NCBI GenBank assembly: GCA_965112735.1
Contig: OZ218958.1
Coordinates: 2,108,001-2,172,000 of the forward strand
Direction: 5' to 3'
Length of the DNA stretch: 64,000 bases
Origin: Phaeosaccion multiseriatum
Lineage: Eukaryota > Ochrophyta, other classes
Every line of letters starts with the position of its first letter. Positions within the stretch are counted from its first letter, which is position 1. The position numbers were made by a program, and so were the translations under genes. Positions 50,226-63,352 of this stretch are shown here, piece by piece. The notes beneath the pieces are model-generated. The model saw nothing but the letters and a program-made list of their open reading frames with translations. It was not told the DNA's origin and ran no database searches.

Positions 50226-53200
50226 TCACGGCACGACTAAGGCGAAGGGCGTGCCTCTGGATGGTACTGCTCCGGGCACATGAGGCACGAGCTGGATAGA
50301 CCTTGCCAGCCTCCTCGTCTGCACAATCTCAAAGGCGTCTGTGTAGGCGTCTAGAGGGGTGAAGTCGTCCATCCACAGCTCTGCCTCCCTCGGGTTGCGG
50401 GGGTCGGCCGCGGAGGCCTCTTCTTCCGTCACGACCCATCGGAAGCTCCTCTTGGCAGGCGCAGCAGTCCCCGCAGAAAACACTTCATAGGCCTTGACCA
50501 CCACGGGCGTGCAGTACACCTGCACCTCCTCCACGTCCGCGTCTGCAGCAGCACCCCTCGCCCACTTGAGCGCGACGTGGTCTTTCAGCACCAGTCTCTC
50601 GTTCCTCGTGTTGGTGAACGTCTCCGCCTGCTGCGAGCCGGCCGTAGTGGACTTCCTCCCTGCCTGGTCCCCCTCCAGGCACTGCTTGTAGGCAGCCATC
50701 ATGGCGTTGAGCGCGCCGAGGGACGTGATCCTTGACGAGTTCGTGGTGGCGGGGGCGTCTTGCACCCAAGAGCGTAGACTGCCCGCCTTGGGAAGCGGCT
50801 TTCTCTTCCTGCCGCCCGTCACTAGCGAGATCTCTGCCGGGGCGCATATCGACACCCTCCCGGGGATGTTGAGATTGAGGGTGTCCGCATCGGCACTGTA
50901 GCTCAGGAACTGCGCTATGATGCTCCCCAGTCGCACCCTGATGTCCGCGATGGATGTAAAGCTCTGCTGTAGAGCGGTGGCGTCTGCCCACACGACTCTG
51001 AGCAAGTGCTTGGCGGGAAACACGAAGGAGTACGTGTTGCCCATCCGTAAGGACTGCGCCACGAGCTGCAGCAGGGGCAGCACGCGTCCCGGCACGGTCT
51101 TCTCCAGAAAGAAGAGGCGAAAGTGCGTGGAGAGAGCAGGGTGTGAAATGGCCGCCATGCCCCCAGCAGCACCAGCACCACCAGCAGCAGCAGCAGTAGC
51201 AAGAGCGGCGGGTTGCACGGCCACGCGAGGCAGCGCAATGAGAGGCTTCCTCATGTCCACGTTGAGTGCATCTTTTCCGTCCTCCCCGCGCTCCAGCGTG
51301 AGCCTCCATAGCGTCTCCTGCGCCAGCGAGTCGCCTCCCGACTCGGCGAGGTCCACGTTGCTCAGGATGGCCCGGCCCTCGACTTGCACGGGTGGGGTGG
51401 TCAGGCCGCTGGTCGGGTCGTACGCCGATACCTCCAAGTCCCCCCCGGATCCCCGATGCGCAAACTGCTTCATTGTGACCAGCCTTTGCTCTCGACGCTG
51501 CTGCGGTTGCTGCTCCTCGCCCGGGTCCTCTCCTCCTGCTCCATCTCCGGTCGGGATGAGAGAGAGTTGGGGGCTCTTGAAGCTCAGCGCCCTCCGGAAG
51601 ATGGTTTGCCCCTTGGCACGCTTCCGCAAACTCAGAGTCAGACGCTGGCGGGATTGCCCCCCTTGCCGCTGCTGCTGCTTCCCGCCCACCCGCTGCCCCC
51701 CGCCATAGTAGGCCCAGTGCCTGTACATCGGGCTGGGCCCTCCGAAGATGTCTGTCCCGGAGAGCCTGAGGTGGTCTGCGATGCGCTGGGCGAGGATCAC
51801 CACTTCAGGCCCGTCCACAGTCGCGCAGGCCAGGATAGGGTCATCCGCAGGAATGAGCGACAACAGCGCTCTCTTGGACACGAGAAACCCGACCTTCTCT
51901 AGTGGCACTGATACTGCCGCCGCCTCTCCTCCCCTACTTTGTACCTTCTTGATAGCTGATGCCTCACAGAAGAACTCGCAGCTCCCCACCTCTGAAATGG
52001 CTACCTGCACCAGCTTGCCTTGGACGAGGTAGGACGTCTGAATCACGGTTCGCGGGATGTGGCCGCACTGCAGCGTCCCGTCTTCGTCCCGCACGTAGAG
52101 GCGACTCACCAACGCCTTGAACACGTCCTCCCTCTCTCTGAGCTCAACGCGGCCCCCAGTCAAGTCGTACCTCTCCATGCAGTTGTTGGCAATGGTGGGA
52201 AGGACCTGGTCATGGGGCACACGAGCGATGGACTGCCCTCGCTCCAGGTACACGTTGCCGCAGGCCTGACTGACTATGGTTTGGCTGTCCGCGTCGTGAT
52301 AAACGCGATAGGGCTCCAAGGTGAAGGTGGCTATTGTGCTAAAGAGGTCCGCTGCGTAGCTCCACTTGCCGCCCCCCCTCGGCAGTTGCGCCCCCAGCAC
52401 CTTCCAGGAGTCGTCGATGACCGCAATGTGCTCCTGTGCGAGAGAGGCTTGCAAGGCCGCCGCTTGCTCTCTCTCCTTGGCGGCAGGGGATGCGGCGGCT
52501 TCCAATGAATAGCTCCCTCCTCCCCCCCCCTTGGAGCTCAGGAGTATGCAAGCCTCAACAGAGTGCACTACCCAGGCTCCCCAGTGCACCCACAGACCCT
52601 CTTCTCCGGCAAAGGCGGACTGCGGAGCCATCGGCCAGGCGGCCTCGCTGGCCACTCTCTGCAGTAGCAGGACTGTCCCCATGGAAGCGTCGGAAGCGTC
52701 CACGCCGCGCAGCTGCTGCACCACCTCCAGCCCCGGCCAGGCCTGCGCTTCCTGCAGGAAGGCACTGGCCACCTTCTCTCTTTGCAAGTCTTCAAGCGTC
52801 ATGTCTGCGGTGCAAGCATGGCCCATGAGCAGAGCCGCGGCCACGAGCAGTAGCTGAATGCTCTCCTTGCCCAGGAGCGAAACCAAGCCCAGCAGAGGAA
52901 AGCCCTTGTCCTCCCCACTACTTGTCGTCCAGACTTGCAAGAGCCCGTACACAGCTTCAGCTGCCATTTGCATTCGAGTTGTTGCTGGCCCGTCTTGCAG
53001 GTATGGCACGCCCGTCGGGTCCACGCCCAGCCCGAGGTTGGCACCAGAGGCTGCTCGATTGCACATATCCGCCGAAAGCACCACCACTTTGGGCTTGACA
53101 GGGAAGACAGCCTCCGCAATGGCATTGAGGAATCGGGTGAAGATGCCTCTGCTCCAGAGCGACATGCCAGTGTCAATCTCCAGCACGACAAAGTGCTGAG

Positions 53201-56200
53201 AGGCAAAGGCGCTCTCAATCTCCCGAATGGCTGCAAAGTCTGCTCCTGGTCCTCCCTGAGCTTTCCTCTCGAGAACCGAAAACCCACCGACTGCGCAGTC
53301 CACGTGACTGAACAGACCTGGCATTTCACACTCCAACCGCGCCAACGTATCCTGCCGCAGCTGAGGAGCAAGTCCTGTGGACAACACCAGAAGGAAGGGT
53401 CGCTGAGGGAAGTTCGGGCCTCCCGTGTAGAAGGACGGCGGAATGCTCGCTCCCATCATGAGCTCCACCTCTTCTTCCGCAGCCGCCTGGTCCTCCGCGT
53501 GCTCATGCTCCGCGGACTCTGGAGTAGCGTCATCCCACTGCGTCTTGCCCATCTCGATGGCGGCTGCTGCATCTCGCTCGTACTCGTCGGCCACCTTGCT
53601 CTCAAAGGCCTGCACTGCGGAGTGCAGCTGCGCCTTCCACACGCACGCCTCCTCCTCGAACATGTTGGTCTTCTCCCCCGCCACTCGCAAGCGCTCCAAG
53701 GCGTGCTCACTCAGTCTGCTAATCTCTCGGATGCCTCCCGCCTGCTTGAGGCAGTGCTCCTTGCGCGAAGCAAAGAGTGCGGCCATTCCCTGCGCGCTGC
53801 CCGCCCGCCGCGCGAGGAGCAAGTGGCTCTCCAGGGGGGGCAGCCACTCGCGCAGCATGGGCTCCTTAAAGTCCGTCACTCGGCGGTCCCACTCGGCTCT
53901 CAGGCGTTTGTCCTCACTGAGGCCAATCTTGAGGTCTTGTAAGTTTCTCTCCAAGCGCTGCAGCCGCATGCGCTGCTTTTCCTTCGCCCTCGGAAGGTTG
54001 TCCTGATGCCCGTTTTCGGCCAGACTCTGCGCCATTTCAATCTCCTTCTCCACCACCTGCACCTCTCGTGTACCTGCGACCATCTTTTGCTCCCAAAGGC
54101 CCTCGCCCTCCTTCTTTAGGCGGCGGTGTTTCGCCTCGAATGAACATCGCTCTTGGCCCAGGTCTCGTAGACGCTGCTCCTCCCTGTCCAGCTTGACCTT
54201 GAGCACAGTACAGGCTTGTAACGGCTCTCCGAAGGCCTTGCCGCTCTTCTTTAAAGCGGCCACGCTCTGCTCTGCCTGCTCCACAGCCACCGTGCATAGC
54301 GCAATCTGCAGTAGTATCCACCGCTTTCGCCGCTGAAATCGCCGGGAGGTGCGAAGCCAGGCGGGTTGTGAGTCCTTAATAAAGTCCCCCAACACCTCCT
54401 GCCCTCTGAGCACCCCCGCCAGCTCCCGCACATACGTGATGAGGCACCTGGCGGCTTTGGCCCCACCTCTCATGGAAGAGAGGGTTGGCGCTTCCCAGTG
54501 GGGATGTCCGTCGTGGGCCCTCATGAAGCAAATGGCTTCGTCTGACAGCGACAGCAGGCGAGGAGGGCAGTTGGTAATGTCGTCGAGCCTGTTGCACAGC
54601 CCCGAGGACAGAGCTCGAAGGCGTCTTAGGAGCTTGCGAGGCCTTCTCAGCACACGCATGGCCATCTCCCACGACATGGTGGCCGGGTGCACTTTGCCTG
54701 TGACCTTGGCCCCCATGGCTGTGTAGAACGTGATGGTCTCCTCCCCCTCGCCGAAGTACGTCAGCACGCAGCGAAGCAGAGACAGCACTGCAGCAGGCGG
54801 CAGCGACGCTCCATGGTCGATGATGCCGGCTCGGATGCCTGCTGCGAGCTCCTTGAGGTGGTAAGGCTGCAGCCTCCCCACTGCCACCACGGCACTGGCT
54901 CTGCGGGCCGCGCTAATCATTGAATGGCGATACTTCGCTCTGGTGCGTCCCATGTACGCCCGCGACACCCTCTGCATGACACGGGCTGCATAAGTCTCCC
55001 GAGATTGCTGCCGAAGACGGAGGTATCGACACCTCTGTAAATACATTCGAAAGCTCGCTTCTATGATTGTAGCGGCTCTGTCCAGCCTCGCCCAACGGTG
55101 CAACCTGACCCTGCTCCAGTGCCCTCGAATGCCAGCTTGGATGACAGTGGCAGCGTGATGCACTATAGATCGGTACCACTCCACGAAACGCATGTCCCTA
55201 TTCCTGCGAACAATGGCCTGAATCCGGGCTGCGAAGACGTCTTCCACAGACATGGCCACGGCTTCGTCTTCGGGCAAAATCTCCCCTTCTTGGAGCGCTC
55301 TCCTCCGCTGCTCCAGATACACATGCCTCCCATCCGCCAGCTCCTGCGCTCTGTTGAGATGCACAAAATAAATCTGCTTTCCAGCGACATCGGCTTGTCG
55401 AAACGCAAGCTCCCTCTCTTTCTGCTCCAGGCGGAGAAGCACGCCTTCGGGCCTCGGAGAGATGCTCCTGAGCTCGTCCACCTCCCCCCTCAGCATTTGC
55501 ACATCCTCCTCGTGCCTCTCAAGCTCTCGACGCAGTCGAGCATAGCGATTTTGCCGTCGCGGCGCTTGCTTTCGTCCCACTGTCCCTGCTGCCGTGAGTG
55601 CGTGCATATCTGCTCCCACCTGAGGCAAGAGAAGGCAGCAACGCAACAGAGCGTCATGTCATCAGTACCGCGGTAGGGCAGGTCATGCATACACACACTG
55701 TGGTGCACTGACCTTGACCAACTTCTTCTTGACAACAGGGTCGGCCCCTTCCTCGCCAAAGCCCGCGCTGGGGCCCCGTGGGATGGGGTCGCAGCTGTCA
55801 TCGCTTTGTGGCACAGGAGCAGCAGCAGCCGCAGCAGCAGCAGCAACAACAGAGCTGCTCAAGACCCCGGACACTGCCAATATAGCCTGGGGGACTTTGG
55901 CCGCTGAGAGATGTCCCCCGCTCTGCACGTGCTGTTGCTGTGCCGCCTCATCGCCCAGAAGTTGCTGGGCCGACTGCACTCTGGTCAAGTCAGATCTGCT
56001 CAGTGTATTGGGCGTGATGCCGACGAGGCTGAGGCGCTTTGTACTGCGAAGGCCCCCAGGCTCGAGCAGCTTATCTAATGTGTGCGGCGACGGCGGGGCC
56101 TTGGCGCTGAATGACGGAAGCAGCGCGGGGTCGTTCAACACAGCAGTTCCGTAGGGCGTGGCTTTCGTGGGCCGTTGCCGCTTCCTAGACACCTTTTCTG

Positions 56201-56883
56201 GGGCAATTTCCACCTGAGTAGAGACAACGCACAGGAGAAAGACGCGGTGAACAAAAATATGTCTCTGTCTGGGGGACCGCCGACTCAACTACACCCTTTG
56301 GGCACCTCCTCACCTCAAGGGCACGCTGCCACGGCTTCTTTCCTAGCTCAATGAAGAGGCCGCTGGGGTCCACCTTCCCCCCCTGCTGGTCCCACTGCGG
56401 GGGGGCGAGGAAAGGATTCCGGGCCAGAGAGAATCCAAACCAATCCCGAAGAGGCGCAAAGCTGTCGAGGAAGTCAAGGTCCTGGCTAACCTTGGAAAGG
56501 TAGTTTTGCCCATTCCACAGAAACGGGTGGGATTCGGGATGGCGCATAGCCAGGCGCCATGTGGCTATGGCCTCCACGGTGTCGAGTGTGGCTTGTCTCA
56601 GTAGATCCAGAGCGTCCACCATGCCCGTGGGGAGCGTCGGCTGTTGAGGGGCACCGCTGAGTACGTCCACCATCCGCCGGAGCTGCGAAACGTATCCCTC
56701 TCGCAGCAAGATGCACTTGAGTACCTGCAGCTCCGTGGAGGTGTCCAGCAGCTCTCGACGCTGGGCGAGGGGGTCGAGCTGAAACCTCCTGCTACCTCTT
56801 GCTGTGCCGCCATCTCCAAACCTCGCCTGCGAAGCCTCGCCCCTCCGGTTGAGTCCAGAACGATGGACATGAGGGGAGGCCAT
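50226..56883 (-). CDS. Very large IQ-motif, coiled-coil protein of unknown function
   Basis: Three exons on the minus strand (56883-56314, 56213-55713, 55619-50226) join in phase to 2154 residues; the last exon alone has 5394 bp without a stop. Residues about 380-470 are charged and probably coiled coil. Residues about 485-590 carry three to four IQ-type calmodulin-binding motifs (AARIQAIVRRNRDMRF, ATVIQAGIRGHWSRVRL, ATIIEASFRMYLQRCRY, ARVMQRVSRAYMGRTRAKY). A long helical, charged stretch follows, then a region with alternating strands and helices (PFLLVLSTGLAPQL, HFVVLEIDTGMSLWSR, KPKVVVLSADMCNR). The last 700 residues include CMERYDLTGGRVELRERED and basic, Gln-rich linkers. Proteins of this style are common in flagellar or cytoskeletal structures, but I recognise no specific family. 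The first ATG is at 56883; an upstream exon is possible. Confidence 0.8.
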
Positions 56884-57158
56884 GAGTAGAGCCTCCAATT
56901 ACCGGCCAAGATTGGGAAAGGTGAGGGGTTTGTAGGCGTGTAGCGTGGGGCCTAGGCTTGGGCCCAAGCTCTGCCTGCTGAAGGGCTAAAATCGCCGTCG
57001 GAGTGGATTATGGTTTCACCGTCGTCGGATTCCCCCCCCGCCCTGCTCCCCTTTCCTCTCTCTGCCTGTGCTAGAGCTATGATAGACCATTGAGGCGGCT
57101 GGAAGGCCCTGATTACATCTTCTGGCCTCTTGAGGCTCGTTCCTTTGAAGTGGAGACC
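56884..57158. promoter_or_regulatory. Divergent promoter region (IQ protein / LRR-EF-hand protein)
   Basis: About 275 bp between opposed start codons. No TATA box is evident. The reading frame of the LRR gene stays open upstream of its first ATG as far as a TGA overlapping 57085, so a few extra residues cannot be excluded but lack an ATG. Confidence 0.4.
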
Positions 57159-60100
57159 ATGGTGTTGGACGCTGCGGCAGTGGCCGCGGTGCCAAATGTC
57201 CCCAATACGATGGTGGGTAGCGTTCATGCTCTGCCCGGTGAAGGACGAAAAGAGAAGAAGGAGAATGTGAGGGAGGTGGCTACGGTGCAGAGTCAGATCT
57301 CCAAGCTGGCAGTTTCGAGCATCTCGGATCATGACACTCAGAGGCTCGTCATGAGTAGGCCAAACCTTTCTCGCATCCAAAAGTTTCTGGACGAGCCTCA
57401 GTCCCGCGTGGGGAACTCATTGAAGGAGATGGACAGGGTGGCAAAGACAGTGTATGGATCCTTCGGCGCTGCAGCCGTGGGACCCACTGGGCAGCTGAGC
57501 GTCGACAAGCGCCCGGGCGGGGGAGGGTATAACGTGCTGCAGAGCACAAGGAGGCACAACCTGGAGATTTTGCCAGAAATGCAGCGCGAGCTCGGTGTCC
57601 TTAGCAGATTCGGCGATGGGGATGGCTCATATTGGGACAGATGGCTCACTGCTACGGGCATGTTCGCGAAGGATGGGAACTATGAAGCGGGGGGGATGCC
57701 CGCCCAGAGCATGTATGCCTCGGGTGTGGTGCCGCCCAAAAGCGGCTTCAAGCGATTTCAATTGGACAAACTGCAAATGCTCGACATTCCACAGGCTAGA
57801 GTGAAGACGTTTGCCCAGCGTCAGCTGCAGCGGGGCAAGACAAGGGTAAGTGGAACAGCTTTCTGGCACGGCGCGCCTTGGTGCTCAAACAGCGCCCCCC
57901 CCCCGCCACCTTCTGCCGAAACAAACCCTCCACAGGGACGTCATGCAGCCGCATCAAGACACAGTGCCTTTCAGGAGCAACCCAATCCCAAAATCCAATC
58001 CAGACTCGAAAATGAGCAGCTTCAATCCCTCACAGCTAATCTGTACCAGGCGGGGAGCGTGAGGGGGGAGAGATTTGAGCGAGAACAGCAGGAGGGTCAG
58101 GTGAAGGAGGCGGGAGAGGAGAGAAGGCCGGCTTTAGGGCGGATAGATGCGGAACGAATAGTGTCTTCGGGAGCGTCACCGAAGCTCCAGGATCGACACC
58201 GCCGAACGACGAGAAAGTTATCACACCAGCCGGAGAAGCACTGGGAGGATAGCTGCCTGCCGCTGGACGGCCGGGAGGACGCCGAGCGCATTACAGCCAA
58301 CTACTTTGGGCGATACGCGAGGGAGAGCTTTTTCGAGTTTTATCACCAGCTCTCCAGACAAAGGTGGAGAAGCAAAGGCTCACTGCAATCAATCAGCCAA
58401 TCAATGGCATCGCTCGTTCTCTCACGCCCCCGTTGCTCTCCTTTCTTCCCTACCAAACCTTTCTGTCGGACTATAGGCACAACTACACCGATATTAAGGA
58501 CATGGGTATTGACCACATGGGCATTGTTGCAGGAGGGGGTCTACCGAAGAGCTCAAAAAGACCCGACCTACCGAAGCTAGACCTTGCAGGGGGGGGGCAG
58601 CAGCTGGACGAGGAGGAGGGAGGGGTGGAAGAGGAGGACGAGGAGGAAGAGGAGGACGAGGAGAAAGAAGAGGATAAGGACACTCCTGGTCAGTTCCACG
58701 CGCCAACTAGTCGAACGACCTTCCTCTTTGGGTGTGTGGAGGCCCAGATGGCTCCAAGGGCGAACATGATTATTAGAAGGATGCACACCACGACAGTCTC
58801 CCTCGCACACATTGGCATGGGCGATAAGTTGGGCACCCTGTTCGCCGAGTGTCTGGCGGGTCTGCCTCTCATGCGAGAGCTGAATCTGCGGGACAATCGT
58901 CTCACTGACAGGAGCCTCCTGCCCATCATGAAGGTGTGTGTGCGTGCGAGGCGGCCTGTCCAGCGCCGCTTGGTGGCTTGTGGCTGGGCTCGATTCCCCT
59001 CACGTCTCGTTTCAAAACAAGTCGCGCCACTTGCATCATACGTGTGTGTGTGTGTATGTGTGTGTGTTCACCCCGACTCCCTCTCTCTCTCTCTCTCGCT
59101 ATCCCTCTCTGTCTGTAGGCCATCCGGAAGAGGCACGACCTCCACTCACTAGACCTGTCGGAGAACAAGCTAGACGAGGCCTCCTCTCACGAGCTGGCCT
59201 GCTACTTCGCTGATCCCCTCATGACCCTCGCCAAGCTCGAGCTCTCCAACGCGGACGTGGACGATGTGGAAGCGGCCAACTTTGTGCAGAAGCTGCAGGA
59301 CAATCGCACTCTCACATGGCTCAACCTCAGCCGCAACCTCATCGGCGCCAAGGAGAACTTGAATTACGTGCAGCCGAGCTTCTACACCGGTGCCGAGGCC
59401 CTGGCGGACTGGCTGCGGCACTCGTACTGCCCTCTCAAGCACCTGGATGTGAGCTGGAACACCATCCGGCTGGAGTCGGCAGAGACCCTCGGGGAGGCCA
59501 TCGGCGACAACAACACCCTCACGTACCTCAACCTCGGCTACAACGGCTTCGGAGTGGCGGGGGGATGCAGTGTGAGTCTTGCCCTTCCACCTTGACGCCG
59601 AGTTCACGCACACACACACACACACACACACACCCTCCTACGATCGTTGAGACCCTTGCTTCTCTTCCCTTCCCTCCTACTCCCACCTGCTGCAGGTCGG
59701 GGCGTCTCTCCACAGGAACACAACCTTGGAGGAGTTGCACGTGGACTCCAACAACATATCCCCCAAGGCGTGCTTCGTCATCTGCGAAGGACTCATCGCC
59801 AACAGCAAGCTGCGCAAGATTGGACTGGGCTCCAACTCTCTGGGAAGAGTCGGTGCAGCGTGCCTCACACGCTTACCCAGCGAGCTTCAGAAGAGAGAGC
59901 TGCATATCGACGTCAAGGGCAGCAACTTGGCCGTGGAGGACCAGAGCTGCTGGTTCGACGACCACGCGTTGCAGGAGAGGTACGAGCTGGTGTTGACAAA
60001 GTCGTATGATCGAGCTGTGGCCCTCTTCCTCATGCGTCTCTCAGCGAGAGACGAAGGCGTGCACTTGACGCGTGTGGAGCTCAAGGGAGAGGACGGAGGG

Positions 60101-62439
60101 GCAGCGGAGTCCCTGGACCTTGTGCGTGGCTACCCCGACGACCACAGCAGCATGAGTGAGCAGAAGCCCGAGGATACTTTCCTCAAGTACGACGCGGACG
60201 GGAGCGGCAACATCGACTTCTCAGAGCTCGCCTTCGCGCTTAAGGACATGGGCATGAGCGGACAAGAGGACTTCGTTATGAACAGGTGCGCTGCGGGGGT
60301 GGAGCGCGTGGAGCCACTTGGGGTTAGGCCGTCCACAAGAGATACACTGCCTTGATTCCGTTCTCAAGATAAGGCCGCTTGTTCATTCATTCCATCATCC
60401 CGTCTTTCCGTCCCTTCCGTGCTTCCTTGTTGCGGGCTTTCCTCTGTGTCACAGATACGATACAGACGGGAGCCAAACTATCGAGCAGGAGGAATTCCTG
60501 GAGTTTGTGGAGGAGTATAAGCTCGCCACCGACAAGAAGAAGAACAAGCGATCGGTGAGGAAGGGGGCGGGGGGAGGATGAAGAAGAGGGGATGAATGGC
60601 AACCCCACAGCAGCATCCCCATTCACACGTCACACGTACCACCTGCTGCTTGTTGCTTCGTGTTGGTTGGCTCTTCGTGTGTGTGCGCAGGTCTTTCTGG
60701 CCCTCGCGGCGAGTCCTCACACCCGCTGGATGGTGCCCCTTACCGGGGTGCTGACAATTGACCTCGTGTACGAACGGCTGCCCGACCAGGGGGACGTCGG
60801 GTACGGAGAGCACCACGAGGGGCTCAAGGCCATGATGGCGAGCATGGGGGACGGGGGGGGGGCCGCTCTCGTGTACTGCGCTCTCGAGCACGTGTCGCTG
60901 GATGCCGCGGCGGGCATCTCCATGTATGAGACGCTGCTCAAGGAACACGGTGAGTGAGTGAGTGGGGTTGAGGGCGGAGAGGGACGTGGGTGAGGGGTGA
61001 GTGAGGGGTGAGTGAGGGGGGTGTGAGGGGTGGGTGAGGGCGCTTCGGGTTCTTTCATTTCCCCGGAGGGCGACTTTGACCGCCACATCTTGCTTTGCTC
61101 TCCCATGTCTTTCCCTACTCTGGCTTTGCCTCGTCTCTTCTCGTCTCCAGCTGGTAACAAGATCACGGCCCTCGCCAGGGTGCTCCCTCGCGTGTCCAGC
61201 CCGGCGCAGGCCCGACTGGTGGTGTCATCCACGCTGAGCTGCTTCCACGAGAAGAAGAGGCTGAGGTACGAGCTGGGCCCTGCGCACCGAGTACTCATCG
61301 GCATCCCTATGGGGCGGTACGTGCTGGACCTTGCCAAGGCCTCGCACCGCATGGCGGCAAGCAAGATCCTGGAGATCAACAACGAGGAGAAGAGGAGGAG
61401 GAAGGGCATGGAGATGTTCGACACGAGTCAGAAGGGCAATAGGGAGAGCGTCCGCAACGAGAAGCTGAATGGGGTGTCTTTCAAATTCTCCCCACACCGC
61501 TTCGAGCGGCTGCCCAAAGTGGGCATCTTGGAATTTGATTACGTGGACACTCGGCGACCGGGTGTGTCGCAGCAGCCCATGTCACAACGGCGCTTCGGAC
61601 AGATGATGAGTGCGTTGGACCTGCTCCCCGACAGAGACTCGTGGCAGCAGATGGACAGCTCGGACGAGACCTTGGCCAGCGCTCTGCCCAGGAGTGCGGC
61701 TCGCACCAATGAAATGTATGACGAGCTCCATTTCGCGTACACGGGCGAACTGCCGCCAGTAGACCCCGCTAGGGGGGGGGGTAAGGGCGGACAGAGCGGT
61801 GGGGGGGGGCGCGGGGGCGGGGGTGGCAAGTACAGCGACAGCAAAGCCGAGCAAGACGCGAACCACGAGTGCCGTGGAGGCACAGACACCAGCCCTTCCG
61901 CAGGGTATCCTGCCCCCTCTCGTGAAGGAGGTCGGGAAGGAGGGAGAGCAGTCGCCTAAGGTCGGTGGAGGGAAGGGGAAGGGGGGGGCGCTCGCTTAGC
62001 CAGTGTCGAGTCTAATTTTTGTGTTTTGGGCCTCGCTTGTTTCTCATTCTCTCCCTCCTTCCCTCTCGCCCTTGATGGACTCTCAGGCGGGCAAATCATG
62101 CGACCGTTCATCGGAGGTAAGTTGCGTCGCCTGTTTGACTCGTTTTGTTTTGTTTGACTTTGTACAGCTCCTTTCAGTTTGTTGACCCTAACCCTGACCC
62201 TGGCCGCGGACTGTGTGCTTGTGCTCTTACTTGCAGGGGAACGAGGACGACGACCTCTCCTCTGTGACGGCCCTGCCCGAGCACGTCAAGAACTTGCACC
62301 TGTGTGAGGAGTTCGTGGCGGAAAGGTGAGGGAGGGAGGTGGTGAGGCACCCGACCACCTACCTGCTTGCTCCCCCACCCGACCCCACCCGACCACCTAC
62401 CTGCTTGCTCCCCCGACTCTCTCTCTCTCTCTCTCTCTC

Positions 62440-62474
<35 letters not shown>

Positions 62475-63352
62475 CCACTGCGCTCGATGGTATCTGGGGC
62501 TTTGCTCTGATCTGTCTTACTCTCACACGACGTGTCAACGAAACAGATACTTTTCTGCAGCGCAGGCTGCCTACCTCACACACGCCTACATACAGCACTT
62601 CCGGCATGGGGACGGGGACGAAGGGGCGTCCGAATCAGTGACGTGCCTCGTCGTCTCTCTGTTCAGCCGAATCGTGGACCTGCACAACTTTGACATTGTG
62701 CTGGGAGTGCTCTCGGACAAGGAGAAGGCCGGCGTACACCATCGCGTGGGGCTGCTCAACATTATGAACATTTGCAAGCCGGAGGGGTGCTGGCAGCTCT
62801 CACTCAATCGGAGGGAAGAGCGACAAGTGGCCAAGATCATCATCCACCTCGCCATTGTGGAGCCTGGAGACAACATGCTGGATATGTCCTTTCGCTGGTC
62901 TCGGCACGAGCCACCTGTCGGGGGTTGGCAGCTGCCCCGGAGGTGGCTCACGGAAGAAGGGATACCAACGAGAGGCGTCATCTCGCTGACCTACGCCAGC
63001 ATCAAGCCCGACTGGGAGCTGCGAAGGACGCTGGCGGGTACTGTCACGCTCCCATCGCCCACCAAGGAAGCCATCAAGGTATGGTATGGTGTGTGTTTTG
63101 TTTTGTTCGCTGCAGGCACGTTGTCTTCAAGTGTTTGTAGGGAAGAGCTGTCTCCGGACGTGACCTTCTGTCTGTCTGGCTGTACTGCTCCCCTCCCTCC
63201 CCTTCCGGTTTTCCCCTCGGCAGGAGTGGGGCGGCAGCACGTTCATGAACTCGGACAGGGACGCCATCGACCAAGTGTGCGTGTCGCACGGGGTGGAGTT
63301 CTTCTACGGAGCCACGCCCGAGTGGTTCAGCCCGTCCAAGGAGGTTGTATAG
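57159..63352 (+). CDS. Large leucine-rich-repeat, EF-hand protein of unknown function
   Basis: I read at least twelve exons: 57159-57845, 57936-58363, 58477-58933, 59119-59571, 59696-60285, 60455-60554, 60691-60949, 61151 to about 61760-61780, probably 61904-61960, 62087-62116, 62237-62325, 62547-63078 and 63224-63352. Total length is about 1400 residues. An N-terminal low-complexity region includes a Glu/Asp run near 418-450. RI-type leucine-rich repeats (LRELNLRDNRL, HSLDLSENKLD, TWLNLSRNLIG, KHLDVSWNTIR, TYLNLGYNGFG, EELHVDSNNIS) span about 500-735. Two EF-hands follow, with loops DADGSGNIDFSE (about 842) and DTDGSQTIEQEE (about 874). The C-terminal 400 residues are unfamiliar. Splicing is uncertain around 61758-61960, beside a run of ten G. 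Ca2+-regulated scaffolding is inference. The 90-bp first intron is in phase. Confidence 0.8.
59606..59632. repeat. (CA)n microsatellite in an intron of the LRR/EF-hand gene
   Basis: A run of CA dinucleotides in the intron between 59571 and 59696. It supports the non-coding status of this segment. Confidence 0.85.
62416..62473. repeat. (CT)n-(GT)n compound microsatellite in an intron of the LRR/EF-hand gene
   Basis: A CT run passes into a GT run in the intron between 62325 and 62547. Dinucleotide tracts of this kind recur in the gene's introns (also TGTGTG and CTCTCT near 59041-59100). Confidence 0.85.

Noticed and set aside
50485-51309. 274-codon minus-strand frame in the last exon of the IQ-protein gene
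   Set aside because: It lies wholly within the much longer 1798-codon frame and has Arg/Gly/His-rich composition typical of a GC-rich shadow frame.
62186-62203. CCCTAACCCTGACCC as telomeric repeat
   Set aside because: Only two or three degenerate units inside an intron of the LRR/EF-hand gene; no array.
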